DNA of 64,000 bases. Source: Calliopsis andreniformis (Eukaryota; Arthropoda; Insecta; Hymenoptera; Andrenidae). The stretch covers positions 14,774,001 to 14,838,000 of the forward strand of contig NW_027480422.1 of the NCBI RefSeq assembly GCF_051401765.1. Reading direction: 5' to 3'. Below the pieces are notes generated by a model, which did not search any database, had not been told where the DNA came from, and was given only the letters and a program-made list of their open reading frames with translations. The position numbers and the translations under genes are program-made. Shown here one piece after another: positions 50,290 to 62,400 of the stretch. Every line of letters starts with the position of its first letter. Position 1 is the stretch's first letter.

Positions 50290-51782
50290 GTAGAAATGAC
50301 CATCACTTTCACACTGGTTCCAATTATTCTTGTAATACGATGCAAAAACTGTTGTATTTATTTTGTATTTTATGCCGCTGGCGTTGACTCCTAAGGCAGT
50401 AGCTATTCGAAGTGGTGGAGCAACGCCCTAGAGTGAAGCCTAGGTTGCCCGGAACGTAGAAATGACCATGTCTTTCACACTGGTTGCAATTATTCATATT
50501 ATACAGTGGAACAACTGTTATATTTATATGGCATTTTATGCTTCTGGCGTTGACTTCTAAGGCCGCAGCTATTCGATGTGGTGGAGCAATGCCCTAGAGT
50601 GCAGCCTAGGTTGCACGGAACGTGGAAATGCCCATTACTTTCACACTGGTTGTAATTATTCCTGTTAGACGATGGAATAACTCTTGTATTTTTATTTTAT
50701 TTTGTGCTTCTGGCGTTGACTTCTAAGGCCGTAGCTATTCGATGTGGTGGAGCAACGCCCTAGAGTGAAGCCTAGATTGCCCGGAACGTAGAAAAGACCA
50801 TGTCTTTCACACTGGTTGCAATTATTCCTGTTATACGATGGAAAAACTGTTGTATTTATATTGTATTTTATGCTTCAGGCGTTGACTTCTTAGGCCCTAA
50901 CTATTCGCTCTGGTTGAACAACGCCCTAGAGTGATGCCTAGGTTGCCCGGATCGTAGAAATGACCATTACTTGCACACTGGATGCAATTATTCGTTTTAT
51001 ACGATGGAAAAAGTGTTGTATTTATTTTGTATTTGGTGCTCCTGGCGTTGACTTCTTAGGCCCTAACTATTGGATCTGGTGGACCAACGCCCTAGAGTGA
51101 AGCCTAGATTGCCCGGAACGTAGAAAAGACCATATCTTTCACACTGGTTGCAATTATTCCTGTTATACGATGGAAAAGTGTTGTATTTATATTGTATTTT
51201 ATGATTCAGGCGTTGACTTCTTAGGCCCTAACTATTCGCTCTGGTTGAACAACGCCCTAGAGTGATGCCTAGGTTGCCCGGATCGTAGAAATGACCATTA
51301 CTTGCACACTGGTTGCAATTATTCGTTTTATACGATGGAAAAACTGTTGTACATATATCGTATTTTATGCTTCTGGCGTTGACTTCTTAGGCCCTAACTA
51401 TTCGATCTGGTGGAGCAACGTCCTAGAGTGAAGCCTAGGTTGCCCGGAACGTAGAAATGACCATAACTTACACACTGGTTGCAATTATCCCTTTTATACA
51501 ATGGAATAGCTGTTGTATTTTTATTGTACTATATGCTTCTGGCGTTAACTTCTCGTGCCCTAGCTATTCGATCTGGTGGAGCAACGCCCTAAAGTGAAGC
51601 CTAGGTTTCCCGGAACGTAGAAATGACCATTACTTTCACACTGTTTGCAATTATTCATTTTATACGATGGAAAAGCTGTTGTATTTATATTGTGTTTTAT
51701 GCTTCTGGCGTTGACTTCTCAGGCCCTAGCTATTCGATTTGGCCGAGCAACGCCCTAGAGTGAAGCCTAGGTTGCCCGGAAC
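50290..51782 (+). repeat. 9-mer tandem duplication, copy 1 (1493 bp)
   Basis: It is directly followed by its copy at 51783-53275. The unit is 9 x 166 minus 1 bp; the missing base is in TGGAAAAGTG (~51175). Landmarks are TTGTAATACGATGC, ATGGCATTTTATGC, TTAGACGATGGAATAACTC and CTCGTGCCC. One noted difference is CCTAGCTATTCG at ~51550 against CCTAACTATTCG in copy 2. Confidence 0.93.
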
Positions 51783-53275
51783 GTAGAAATGACCATCACT
51801 TTCACACTGGTTCCAATTATTCTTGTAATACGATGCAAAAACTGTTGTATTTATTTTGTATTTTATGCCGCTGGCGTTGACTCCTAAGGCAGTAGCTATT
51901 CGAAGTGGTGGAGCAACGCCCTAGAGTGAAGCCTAGGTTGCCCGGAACGTAGAAATGACCATGTCTTTCACACTGGTTGCAATTATTCATATTATACAGT
52001 GGAACAACTGTTATATTTATATGGCATTTTATGCTTCTGGCGTTGACTTCTAAGGCCGCAGCTATTCGATGTGGTGGAGCAATGCCCTAGAGTGCAGCCT
52101 AGGTTGCACGGAACGTGGAAATGCCCATTACTTTCACACTGGTTGTAATTATTCCTGTTAGACGATGGAATAACTCTTGTATTTTTATTTTATTTTGTGC
52201 TTCTGGCGTTGACTTCTAAGGCCGTAGCTATTCGATGTGGTGGAGCAACGCCCTAGAGTGAAGCCTAGATTGCCCGGAACGTAGAAAAGACCATGTCTTT
52301 CACACTGGTTGCAATTATTCCTGTTATACGATGGAAAAACTGTTGTATTTATATTGTATTTTATGCTTCAGGCGTTGACTTCTTAGGCCCTAACTATTCG
52401 CTCTGGTTGAACAACGCCCTAGAGTGATGCCTAGGTTGCCCGGATCGTAGAAATGACCATTACTTGCACACTGGATGCAATTATTCGTTTTATACGATGG
52501 AAAAAGTGTTGTATTTATTTTGTATTTGGTGCTCCTGGCGTTGACTTCTTAGGCCCTAACTATTGGATCTGGTGGACCAACGCCCTAGAGTGAAGCCTAG
52601 ATTGCCCGGAACGTAGAAAAGACCATATCTTTCACACTGGTTGCAATTATTCCTGTTATACGATGGAAAAGTGTTGTATTTATATTGTATTTTATGATTC
52701 AGGCGTTGACTTCTTAGGCCCTAACTATTCGCTCTGGTTGAACAACGCCCTAGAGTGATGCCTAGGTTGCCCGGATCGTAGAAATGACCATTACTTGCAC
52801 ACTGGTTGCAATTATTCGTTTTATACGATGGAAAAACTGTTGTACATATATCGTATTTTATGCTTCTGGCGTTGACTTCTTAGGCCCTAACTATTCGATC
52901 TGGTGGAGCAACGTCCTAGAGTGAAGCCTAGGTTGCCCGGAACGTAGAAATGACCATAACTTACACACTGGTTGCAATTATCCCTTTTATACAATGGAAT
53001 AGCTGTTGTATTTTTATTGTACTATATGCTTCTGGCGTTAACTTCTCGTGCCCTAACTATTCGATCTGGTGGAGCAACGCCCTAAAGTGAAGCCTAGGTT
53101 TCCCGGAACGTAGAAATGACCATTACTTTCACACTGTTTGCAATTATTCATTTTATACGATGGAAAAGCTGTTGTATTTATATTGTGTTTTATGCTTCTG
53201 GCGTTGACTTCTCAGGCCCTAGCTATTCGATTTGGCCGAGCAACGCCCTAGAGTGAAGCCTAGGTTGCCCGGAAC
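51783..53275 (+). repeat. 9-mer tandem duplication, copy 2 (1493 bp)
   Basis: It abuts copy 1 with the 166-bp register intact. Its last ~630 bp (from about 52642) are also the start of the 15-mer duplication. That segment exists three times: near 51149, 52642 and 55131. Confidence 0.93.
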
Positions 53276-55130
53276 GTAGAAATGACCATTACTTCCACAC
53301 TGTTTGCAATTATTGATTTTATACGATGGAAAAACTGTGGTATTTTTATTGTATTTTATGCTTCAGGCGTTGACCTCTAAGGCCGTAGCTATTCGATGTG
53401 GTGCAGCAACGCCCTAGAGTGAAGCCTAGGTTGCCCGGAACGTAGAAATGGCCATTACTTTCACACTGGTTGCAATTATTCGTTTTATACGATGGAAAAA
53501 CTGTGGTACATATATCGTATTTTATGATTCGGGCGTTGACTTCTTAGGCCCTAAATATTCGATCTGCTGTACCAACGCCCCAGAGTGAAGCCTAGGTTGC
53601 CCGGAACGTAGGAATGACCATTACTTTCACACTGTTTGCAATTATTCATTTTATACGATGGAAAAACTGTTGTACTTATATTGTATTTTATGCATCTGGC
53701 GTTGACTTCTAAGTCCCTAGCTATTCGATCTGGTGGAGCAACGCCCTAGAGTGAGGCCTAGGTTGCCTGGAATGTAGAAATGACCAGTACTTTCACACTG
53801 GTTGCAATTATTCGTTTTATACAATGGAAAAACTGTTCTATTTATTTTGTATTTTATGCTTCGGGCGTTGACTTCTAAGGCCCTAACTATTCGATCCGGC
53901 GGAGCAACGCCCTAGAGTGAAGCCTAGGTATCCCGGAATGTAGAAATGACCAGTACCTTCACACTGTTTGCAATTATTCATTTTATACGATGGAAAAACT
54001 ATTGTACCTTAATTGTATTTTATGCTTCGGGCGTTGACTTCTAAGGCCCTAACTATTCGATCTGGTGGAGCAACGACCTGGAGTCAAGCCGAGGTTGCCC
54101 GGAACGTAGAAATGACAATAACTTTCACACTGGTTGCAATTATCCGTTTTATACGATGGAAAAGCTGTTGTATTGTTATTGTACTTTACGCATCTGGCGT
54201 TAAGTTCTTGGGCCCTAACTATTCGATATGGTTGAGCAACGCCCCAGAGTGAAGCCTAGGTTGCCCGGAACGTAGAAATGACCATTACTTTCACACTGTT
54301 TGCAATTATTCATTTTATACGTTGGAAAAGCTGTTGTATTTATATTGTATTTTATGCTTCTGGCGTTGCCTTCTAAGGCCCTAACTATTCGATCTGGTGG
54401 AGCAACGCCCTAGAGTGAAGCCTAGGTTGCCCGGAACGTAGAAAAGACCATACCTTTCACACTGGTTGCAATTACTCATTTTATGCGATGGAACAACTGT
54501 TGTACATATATCGTATTTTATGCTTCTGGCATTGACTTCTTAGGCCCTAACTACTCGATCTGGAGGTGCAACGCCCTAGGGTGAAGCCTAGGTTGCGCGG
54601 TACGTAGAAATGACCATTACTTCCACACTGTTTGCAATTATTCATATTATACAGTGGAACAACTGTTATATTTATATGGCATTTTATGCTTCTGGCGTTG
54701 ACTTCTAAGGCCGCAGCTATTCGATGTGGTGGAGCAATGCCCTAGAGTGCAGCTTAGGTTGCACGGAACGTGGAAATGCCCATTACTTTCACACTGGTTG
54801 TAATTATTCCTGTTAGACGATGGAATAACTCTTGTAATTTTACTTTATTTTGTGCTTCTGGCGTTGACTTCTAAGGCCGTAGCTATTCGATGTGGTGGAG
54901 CAACGCCCTAGAGTGAAGCCTAGATTGCCCGGAACGTAGAAAAGACCATGTCTTTCACACTGGTTGCAATTATTCCTGTTATATGATGTAAAAACTGTTG
55001 TATTTATATTGTATTTTATGCTTCAGGCGTTGACTTCTTAGGCCCTAACTATTCGCTCTGGTTGAAGAACGCCCTAGAGTGATGCCTAGGTTGCCCGGAT
55101 CGTTGAAATGACCATTACTTGCACACTGGA
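52642..55130 (+). repeat. 15-mer tandem duplication, copy 1 (~2489 bp)
   Basis: It matches 55131-57630 at an offset of 2490 bp (15 monomers), or 2489 before the base missing near 52668. Examples of the few differences are GATGG at 53493 against GAAGG at 55983, GATCCGG near 53896 against GATCTGG near 56386, and TTTTACTTTATT near 54840 against TTTTATTTTATT. Confidence 0.92.
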
Positions 55131-57630
55131 TGCAATTATTCCTGTTATACGATGGAAAAAGTGTTGTATTTATATTGTATTTTATGATTCAGGCGTTGAC
55201 TTCTTAGGCCCTAACTATTCGCTCTGGTTGAACAACGCCCTAGAGTGATGCCTAGGTTGCCCGGATCGTAGAAATGACCATTACTTGCACACTGGTTGCA
55301 ATTATTCGTTTTATACGATGGAAAAACTGTTGTACATATATCGTATTTTATGCTTCTGGCGTTGACTTCTTAGGCCCTAACTATTCGATCTGGTGGAGCA
55401 ACGTCCTAGAGTGAAGCCTAGGTTGCCCGGAACGTAGAAATGACCATAACTTACACACTGGTTGCAATTATCCCTTTTATACAATGGAATAGCTGTTGTA
55501 TTTTTATTGTACTATATGCTTCTGGCGTTAACTTCTCGTGCCCTAACTATTCGATCTGGTGGAGCAACGCCCTAAAGTGAAGCCTAGGTTTCCCGGAACG
55601 TAGAAATGACCATTACTTTCACACTGTTTGCAATTATTCATTTTATACGATGGAAAAGCTGTTGTATTTATATTGTGTTTTATGCTTCTGGCGTTGACTT
55701 CTCAGGCCCTAGCTATTCGATTTGGCCGAGCAACGCCCTAGAGTGAAGCCTAGGTTGCCCGGAACGTAGAAATGACCATTACTTCCACACTGTTTGCAAT
55801 TATTGATTTTATACGATGGAAAAACTGTGGTATTTTTATTGTATTTTATGCTTCAGGCGTTGACCTCTAAGGCCGTAGCTATTCGATGTGGTGCAGCAAC
55901 GCCCTAGAGTGAAGCCTAGGTTGCCCGGAACGTAGAAATGGCCATTACTTTCACACTGGTTGCAATTATTCGTTTTATACGAAGGAAAAACTGTGGTACA
56001 TATATCGTATTTTATGATTCGGGCGTTGACTTCTTAGGCCCTAAATATTCGATCTGCTGTACCAACGCCCCAGAGTGAAGCCTAGGTTGCCCGGAACGTA
56101 GGAATGACCATTACTTTCACACTGTTTGCAATTATTCATTTTATACGATGGAAAAACTGTTGTACTTATATTGTATTTTATGCATCTGGCGTTGACTTCT
56201 AAGTCCCTAGCTATTCGATCTGGTGGAGCAACGCCCTAGAGTGAGGCCTAGGTTGCCTGGAATGTAGAAATGACCAGTACTTTCACACTGGTTGCAATTA
56301 TTCGTTTTATACAATGGAAAAACTGTTCTATTTATTTTGTATTTTATGCTTCGGGCGTTGACTTCTAAGGCCCTAACTATTCGATCTGGCGGAGCAACGC
56401 CCTAGAGTGAAGCCTAGGTATCCCGGAATGTAGAAATGACCAGTACCTTCACACTGTTTGCAATTATTCATTTTATACGATGGAAAAACTATTGTACCTT
56501 AATTGTATTTTATGCTTCGGGCGTTGACTTCTAAGGCCCTAACTATTCGATCTGGTGGAGCAACGACCTGGAGTCAAGCCGAGGTTGCCCGGAACGTAGA
56601 AATGACAATAACTTTCACACTGGTTGCAATTATCCGTTTTATACGATGGAAAAGCTGTTGTATTGTTATTGTACTTTACGCATCTGGCGTTAAGTTCTTG
56701 GGCCCTAACTATTCGATATGGTTGAGCAACGCCCCAGAGTGAAGCCTAGGTTGCCCGGAACGTAGAAATGACCATTACTTTCACACTGTTTGCAATTATT
56801 CATTTTATACGTTGGAAAAGCTGTTGTATTTATATTGTATTTTATGCTTCTGGCGTTGCCTTCTAAGGCCCTAACTATTCGATCTGGTGGAGCAACGCCC
56901 TAGAGTGAAGCCTAGGTTGCCCGGAACGTAGAAAAGACCATACCTTTCACACTGGTTGCAATTACTCATTTTATGCGATGGAACAACTGTTGTACATATA
57001 TCGTATTTTATGCTTCTGGCATTGACTTCTTAGGCCCTAACTACTCGATCTGGAGGTGCAACGCCCTAGGGTGAAGCCTAGGTTGCGCGGTACGTAGAAA
57101 TGACCATTACTTCCACACTGTTTGCAATTATTCATATTATACAGTGGAACAACTGTTATATTTATATGGCATTTTATGCTTCTGGCGTTGACTTCTAAGG
57201 CCGCAGCTATTCGATGTGGTGGAGCAATGCCCTAGAGTGCAGCTTAGGTTGCACGGAACGTGGAAATGCCCATTACTTTCACACTGGTTGTAATTATTCC
57301 TGTTAGACGATGGAATAACTCTTGTAATTTTATTTTATTTTGTGCTTCTGGCGTTGACTTCTAAGGCCGTAGCTATTCGATGTGGTGGAGCAACGCCCTA
57401 GAGTGAAGCCTAGATTGCCCGGAACGTAGAAAAGACCATGTCTTTCACACTGGTTGCAATTATTCCTGTTATATGATGTAAAAACTGTTGTATTTATATT
57501 GTATTTTATGCTTCAGGCGTTGACTTCTTAGGCCCTAACTATTCGCTCTGGTTGAAGAACGCCCTAGAGTGATGCCTAGGTTGCCCGGATCGTTGAAATG
57601 ACCATTACTTGCACACTGGATGCAATTATT
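55131..57630 (+). repeat. 15-mer tandem duplication, copy 2 (~2.5 kb)
   Basis: Second copy, in register. It begins within a monomer: GCACACTGGATGCAATTATT from a GATCGTTG monomer runs into CCTGTTATACGATGGAAAAA. It ends at the equivalent GGATGCAATTATT near 57630, after which TTCGTTTTATACG follows. That is the structure expected if one crossover joined the two points. Confidence 0.92.
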
Positions 57631-59449
57631 CGTTTTATACGATGGAAAAACTGTTGTATTTATTTTGTATTTGGTGCTCCTGGCGTTGACTTCTTAGGCC
57701 CTAACTATTGGCTCTGGTGGACCAACGCCCTAGAGTGAAGCCTAGATTGCCCGGAACGTAGAAAAGACTATGTCTTTCACACTGGTTGCAATTATTCCTG
57801 TTATACGATGGAAAAACTGTTGTATTTATATTGTATTTTATGCTTCAGGCGTTGACTTCTTAGGCCCTAACTATTCGCTCTGGTTGAACAACGCCCTAGA
57901 GTGATGCCTAGGTTGCCCGGATCGTAGAAATGACCATTACTTGCACACTGGTTGCAATTATTCGTTTTATACGATGGAAAAACTGTTGTACATATATCGT
58001 ATTTTATGCTTCTGGCGTTGCCTTCTAAGGCCCTAGCTATTCGATCTGGCGGAGCAGCGCCCTAGAGTGCAGCCTGGGTTGCCCGGAACGTTGAAATGAC
58101 CATAACTATCACACTGGTTGCAATTATTCGTTTTATACAATGGAAAAACTGTTCTATTTATATTGTATTTTATGCATCTGGCATTCACTTCTAAGGCCCT
58201 AACTATTCGATGTGGTGGTGCAACGCCCTAGAGTGAAGCCTAGGTTGCGCGGTACGTAGAAATGACCATTACTTCCACACTGTTTGCAATTATTCATATT
58301 ATACAGTGGAACAACTGTTATATTTATATGGCATTTTATGCTTCTGGCGTTGACTTCTAAGGCCGCAGCTATTCGATGTGGTGGAGCAATGCCCTAGAGT
58401 GCAGCCTAGGTTGCACGGAACGTGGAAATGCCCATTACTTTCACACTGGTTGTAATTATTCCTGTTAGACGATGGAATAGCTCTTGTAATTTTATTTTAT
58501 TTTGTGCTTCTGGCGTTGACTTCTAAGGCCGTAGCTATTCGATGTGGTGGAGCAACGCCCTAGAGTGAAGCCTAGATTGCCCGGAACGTAGAAAAGACCA
58601 TGTCTTTCACACTGGTTGCAATTATTCCTGTTATACGATGGAAAAACTGTTGTATTTATATTGTATTTTATGCTTCAGGCGTTGACTTCTTAGGCCCTAA
58701 CTACTCGCTCTGGTGGAGCAACGCTCTAGAGTGATGCCTAGGTTGCCCGGAACGTAGAAATGACCATTACTTTCACACTGTTTGCAATTATTCATTTTAT
58801 ACGATGGAAAAGCTGTTGTATTTATATTGTGTTTTATGCTTCTGGCGTTGACTTCTAAGGCCCTAGCTATTCGATTTGGCCGAGCAACGCCCTAGAGTGA
58901 AGCCTAGGTTGCCCGGAACGTAGAAATGATCATTACTTCCACACTGTTTGCAATTATTCATTTTATACGATGGAAAAACTGTGGTATTTTTATTGTATTT
59001 TATGCTTCAGGCGTTGACCTCTAAGGCCGTAGCTATTCGATGTGGTGCAGCAACGCCCTAAAGTGAAGCCTAGGTTGCCCGGAACGTAGAAATGGCCATT
59101 ACTTTCACACTGGTTGCAATTATTCGTTTTATACGATGGAAAAACTGTTGTACATATATCGTATTTTATGATTTGGGCGTTGACTTCTTAGGCCCTAAAT
59201 ATTCGATCTGCTGTACCAACGCCCCAGAGTGAAGCCTAGGTTGCCCGGAACGTAGGAATGACCATTACTTTCACACTGTTTGCAATTATTCATTTTATAC
59301 GATGGACAAACTGTTGTACTTATATTGTATTTTATGCTTCTGGCGTTGACTTCTAAGTCCCTAGCTATTCGATCTGGTGGAGCAACGCCCTAGAGTGAGG
59401 CCTAGGTTGCCTGGAATGTAGAAATGACCAGTACTTTCACACTGGTTGC
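57631..59449 (+). repeat. Mixed monomers related to the 9-mer and 15-mer units
   Basis: About 11 monomers. Segment 58247-58680 repeats the ATGGCATTTTATGC / TTAGACGATGG / AAAGACCATGTC series of 54597-55030 and 57087-57520. Segment 58860-59449 resembles 53230-53800 and 55720-56290, including GATCTGCTGTACCAACGCC. It ends at the left edge of the long duplication at 59450. Confidence 0.85.
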
Positions 59450-62400
59450 AATTATTCCTGTTATACGATGGACTAACTCTTGTATTTTTATTTTATTTTG
59501 TGCTTCTGGCGTTGACTTCTAAGGCCGTAGCTATTCGATGTGGTGGAGCAATGCCCTAGAGTGAAGCCTATGTTGCCCGGAACGTAGAAATGACCATACC
59601 ATTCACACTGGTTGCAATTATTCCTGCTATACACGGGAAAAACTGTTGTATTTATATTGTTCTTTATGCTTCTGGCGTTGACTTGTTAGGCCCTAACTAT
59701 TCGATCTGGTGGAGCAACGCCCTAGAGAGAAGCCTAGATTGCCCGGAACGTAGAAATGACCATAACTATCAGACTGGTTGCAATTATTCGTTTTATACGA
59801 TGGAAAGACTGTTGTACATATATCGTATTTTATGCTTCTGGCGTTGACTTCATAGGCCCTAACTATTCGACCTGGTGGAGCAACGCCCTAGGGTGAAGCC
59901 TAGGTTGCCCTGAACGTAGAAATAACCATAACTTTCATACTGGTTGCAATTATCCGTTTTATACAATGGAAAAACTGTTGTATTTATATTGTATTTTATG
60001 CTTCAGGCGTTGACTTCTTAGGCCCTAACTATTCGCTCTGGTTGAACAACGCCCTAGAGTGATGCCTAGGTTGCCCGGATCGTAGAAATGACCATTACTT
60101 GCACACTGGATGCAATTATTCGTTTTATACGATGGAAAAGCTGTTGTATTTATTTTGTATTTGGTGCTCCTGGCGTTGACTTCTGAGGCCCTAACTATTC
60201 GATCTGGTGGAGCATGGCCCTAGAGTGAAGCCTAGGTTGCACGGAACGTAGAAATGCCCATTACTTTCACACTGGTGGTAATTATTCCTGTTATACGATG
60301 GAATAACTGTTGTATTTTTATTTTATTTTGTGCTTCTGGCGTTGACTTCTAGGGTCCTAGCTATTCGATCTGGTGGAGCAACGCTCGATAGTGAAGCCTA
60401 GGTTGCCCGGAACTGAGAAATGACCATCACCTTCACTCTGGTTGCAATTATTCCTGTTATACGATGGAAAAACTGTGGTATTTATATTGTATTTTATGCT
60501 TCTGGCGTAGGCTTCTTAGGCCCTAACTATTCGATCTGGGGGAACCACGCCCTAGACTGAAGCCTAGGTTGCCCGGAACGTAGAAATGACCATCACCTTC
60601 ACACTGGTTGCAATTATTCCTGTCATACGATGGAAAAAGTGTTGTATTTATGTTATATTTTATGCTTCTGGCGTTGACTTCTAAGGCCGCAGCTATTCGA
60701 TGTGGTGGAGCAACGCCCTAGAGTGAAGCCTAGGTTGCCCGGAACGTAGAAATGACCATAGCTTTCACACTGGTTGCAATTACTCGTTTTATACGATTGA
60801 AAGACTGTTGTATTTATATTGTATTTTATGCTTCTGGCGTTGACTTCTAAGGCCGCAGCTATTCGATGTGGTGGAACGACGCCCTAGAGTGCAGCCTAGG
60901 TTGCCCGTATCGTAGAAATGACCATATCTTTCACACTGGTTGCAATTATTCCTGTTATAAGATGGTAAAACTGTTGTATTTCTATTGTATTTTATGCTTC
61001 TGGCGTTGACTTGTTAGGCCCTAACTATTCGATCTGGTGGAGCAACGCCCTAGAGAGAAGCCTAGATTGCCCGGAACGTAGAAATGACCATAACTATCAA
61101 ACTGTTGGATTTTGATTGTACTTTATGCTTCAGGCGTTGACTTCTTAGGCCCTAACTATTCGCTCTGGTGGAACAACGCCCTAGGGTGAAGCCTAGGTTG
61201 CCCGGAACGTAGAAATGACCATAACTATCAGACTGGTTGCAATTATTCGTTTTATACGATGGATAGACTGTTGTATTTATATTGTATTTTATAGTTATGG
61301 CGTTGTCTTCTAGGGCCGTAGCTATCCGATGTGGTTGAGCAACGCCCTAGAGTGAAGCCTAGGTTGCCCGGAACGTATAAATGACCATAGCTTTCATACT
61401 TGTTGCAATTATTCCTGTTATACAAGGGAAAAACTGTTGTATTTATATTGTATTTTATGCTTCTGGCGTTGACTTCTTAGGCCCTAACCATTCGATCTGG
61501 TTGAGCAACGCCCTAGAGTGAAGCCTAGGTTGCACGCAACGTAGAAATGACCATTACTTCCTCACTGTTTGCAATTATTCATTTTATACAATGGAAAAAC
61601 TGTTGTATTTACATTGTTTTTTATAGTATTGGCGTTCACTTCTAAGGCCGTAGCTATTCGATATGGTGGAGCAATGCCCTAGAGTGAAGCCTAGGATGCC
61701 CGAAACGTAGAAATGACCATATCTTTCACACTGTTTGCAATTATTCCTGTAATACGATTCAAAAACTGTTGTATTTATATTGTATTTTATGCTTCTGGCG
61801 TTGACTTCTTAGGCCCTAACTATTCGATGTGGTGGAGCAACGTCCTGGAGTGAAGCCTATGTTGCCCGGAACGTAGAAATGACCATTACATCCACACTGT
61901 TTGCAATTATTCATTTTATACAATGGAGAAACTGTTGTATTTATATTGTTTTTTATAATTATGGCGTTGACTTCTTAGGCCCTAACTATTGGATCTCGTG
62001 GACCAACGCCCTAGAGTGAAGCCTAGATTGCCCGGAACGTAGAAATGACCATTACTTCCACACTGTTTGCAATTATTCATATTATACAGTGGAAAAACTG
62101 TTGTATTTATATTGTATTTTATGCTTCTGGCATTGTCTTCTAAGGCCCTATGTATTCGATCTGGTGTAGCAATGCCTCAGAGTTAAGTCTAGGATACCCG
62201 CAACGTAGAAATGGCTATTACTTTCACACTGTTTGCGATTATTCGTTTTATACGATGGTAAAACTGTTGTATTTATTTTGTATTTTATGCTTCTGGCATT
62301 GATTTCTAAGGCCCTAGCTATTCCATCTGGTGGAGCAACGCCCTAGAGTGGAGCCTAGGTCGCCCGAAACGTGGAAATGACCATTACTTTCACTCTGGTT

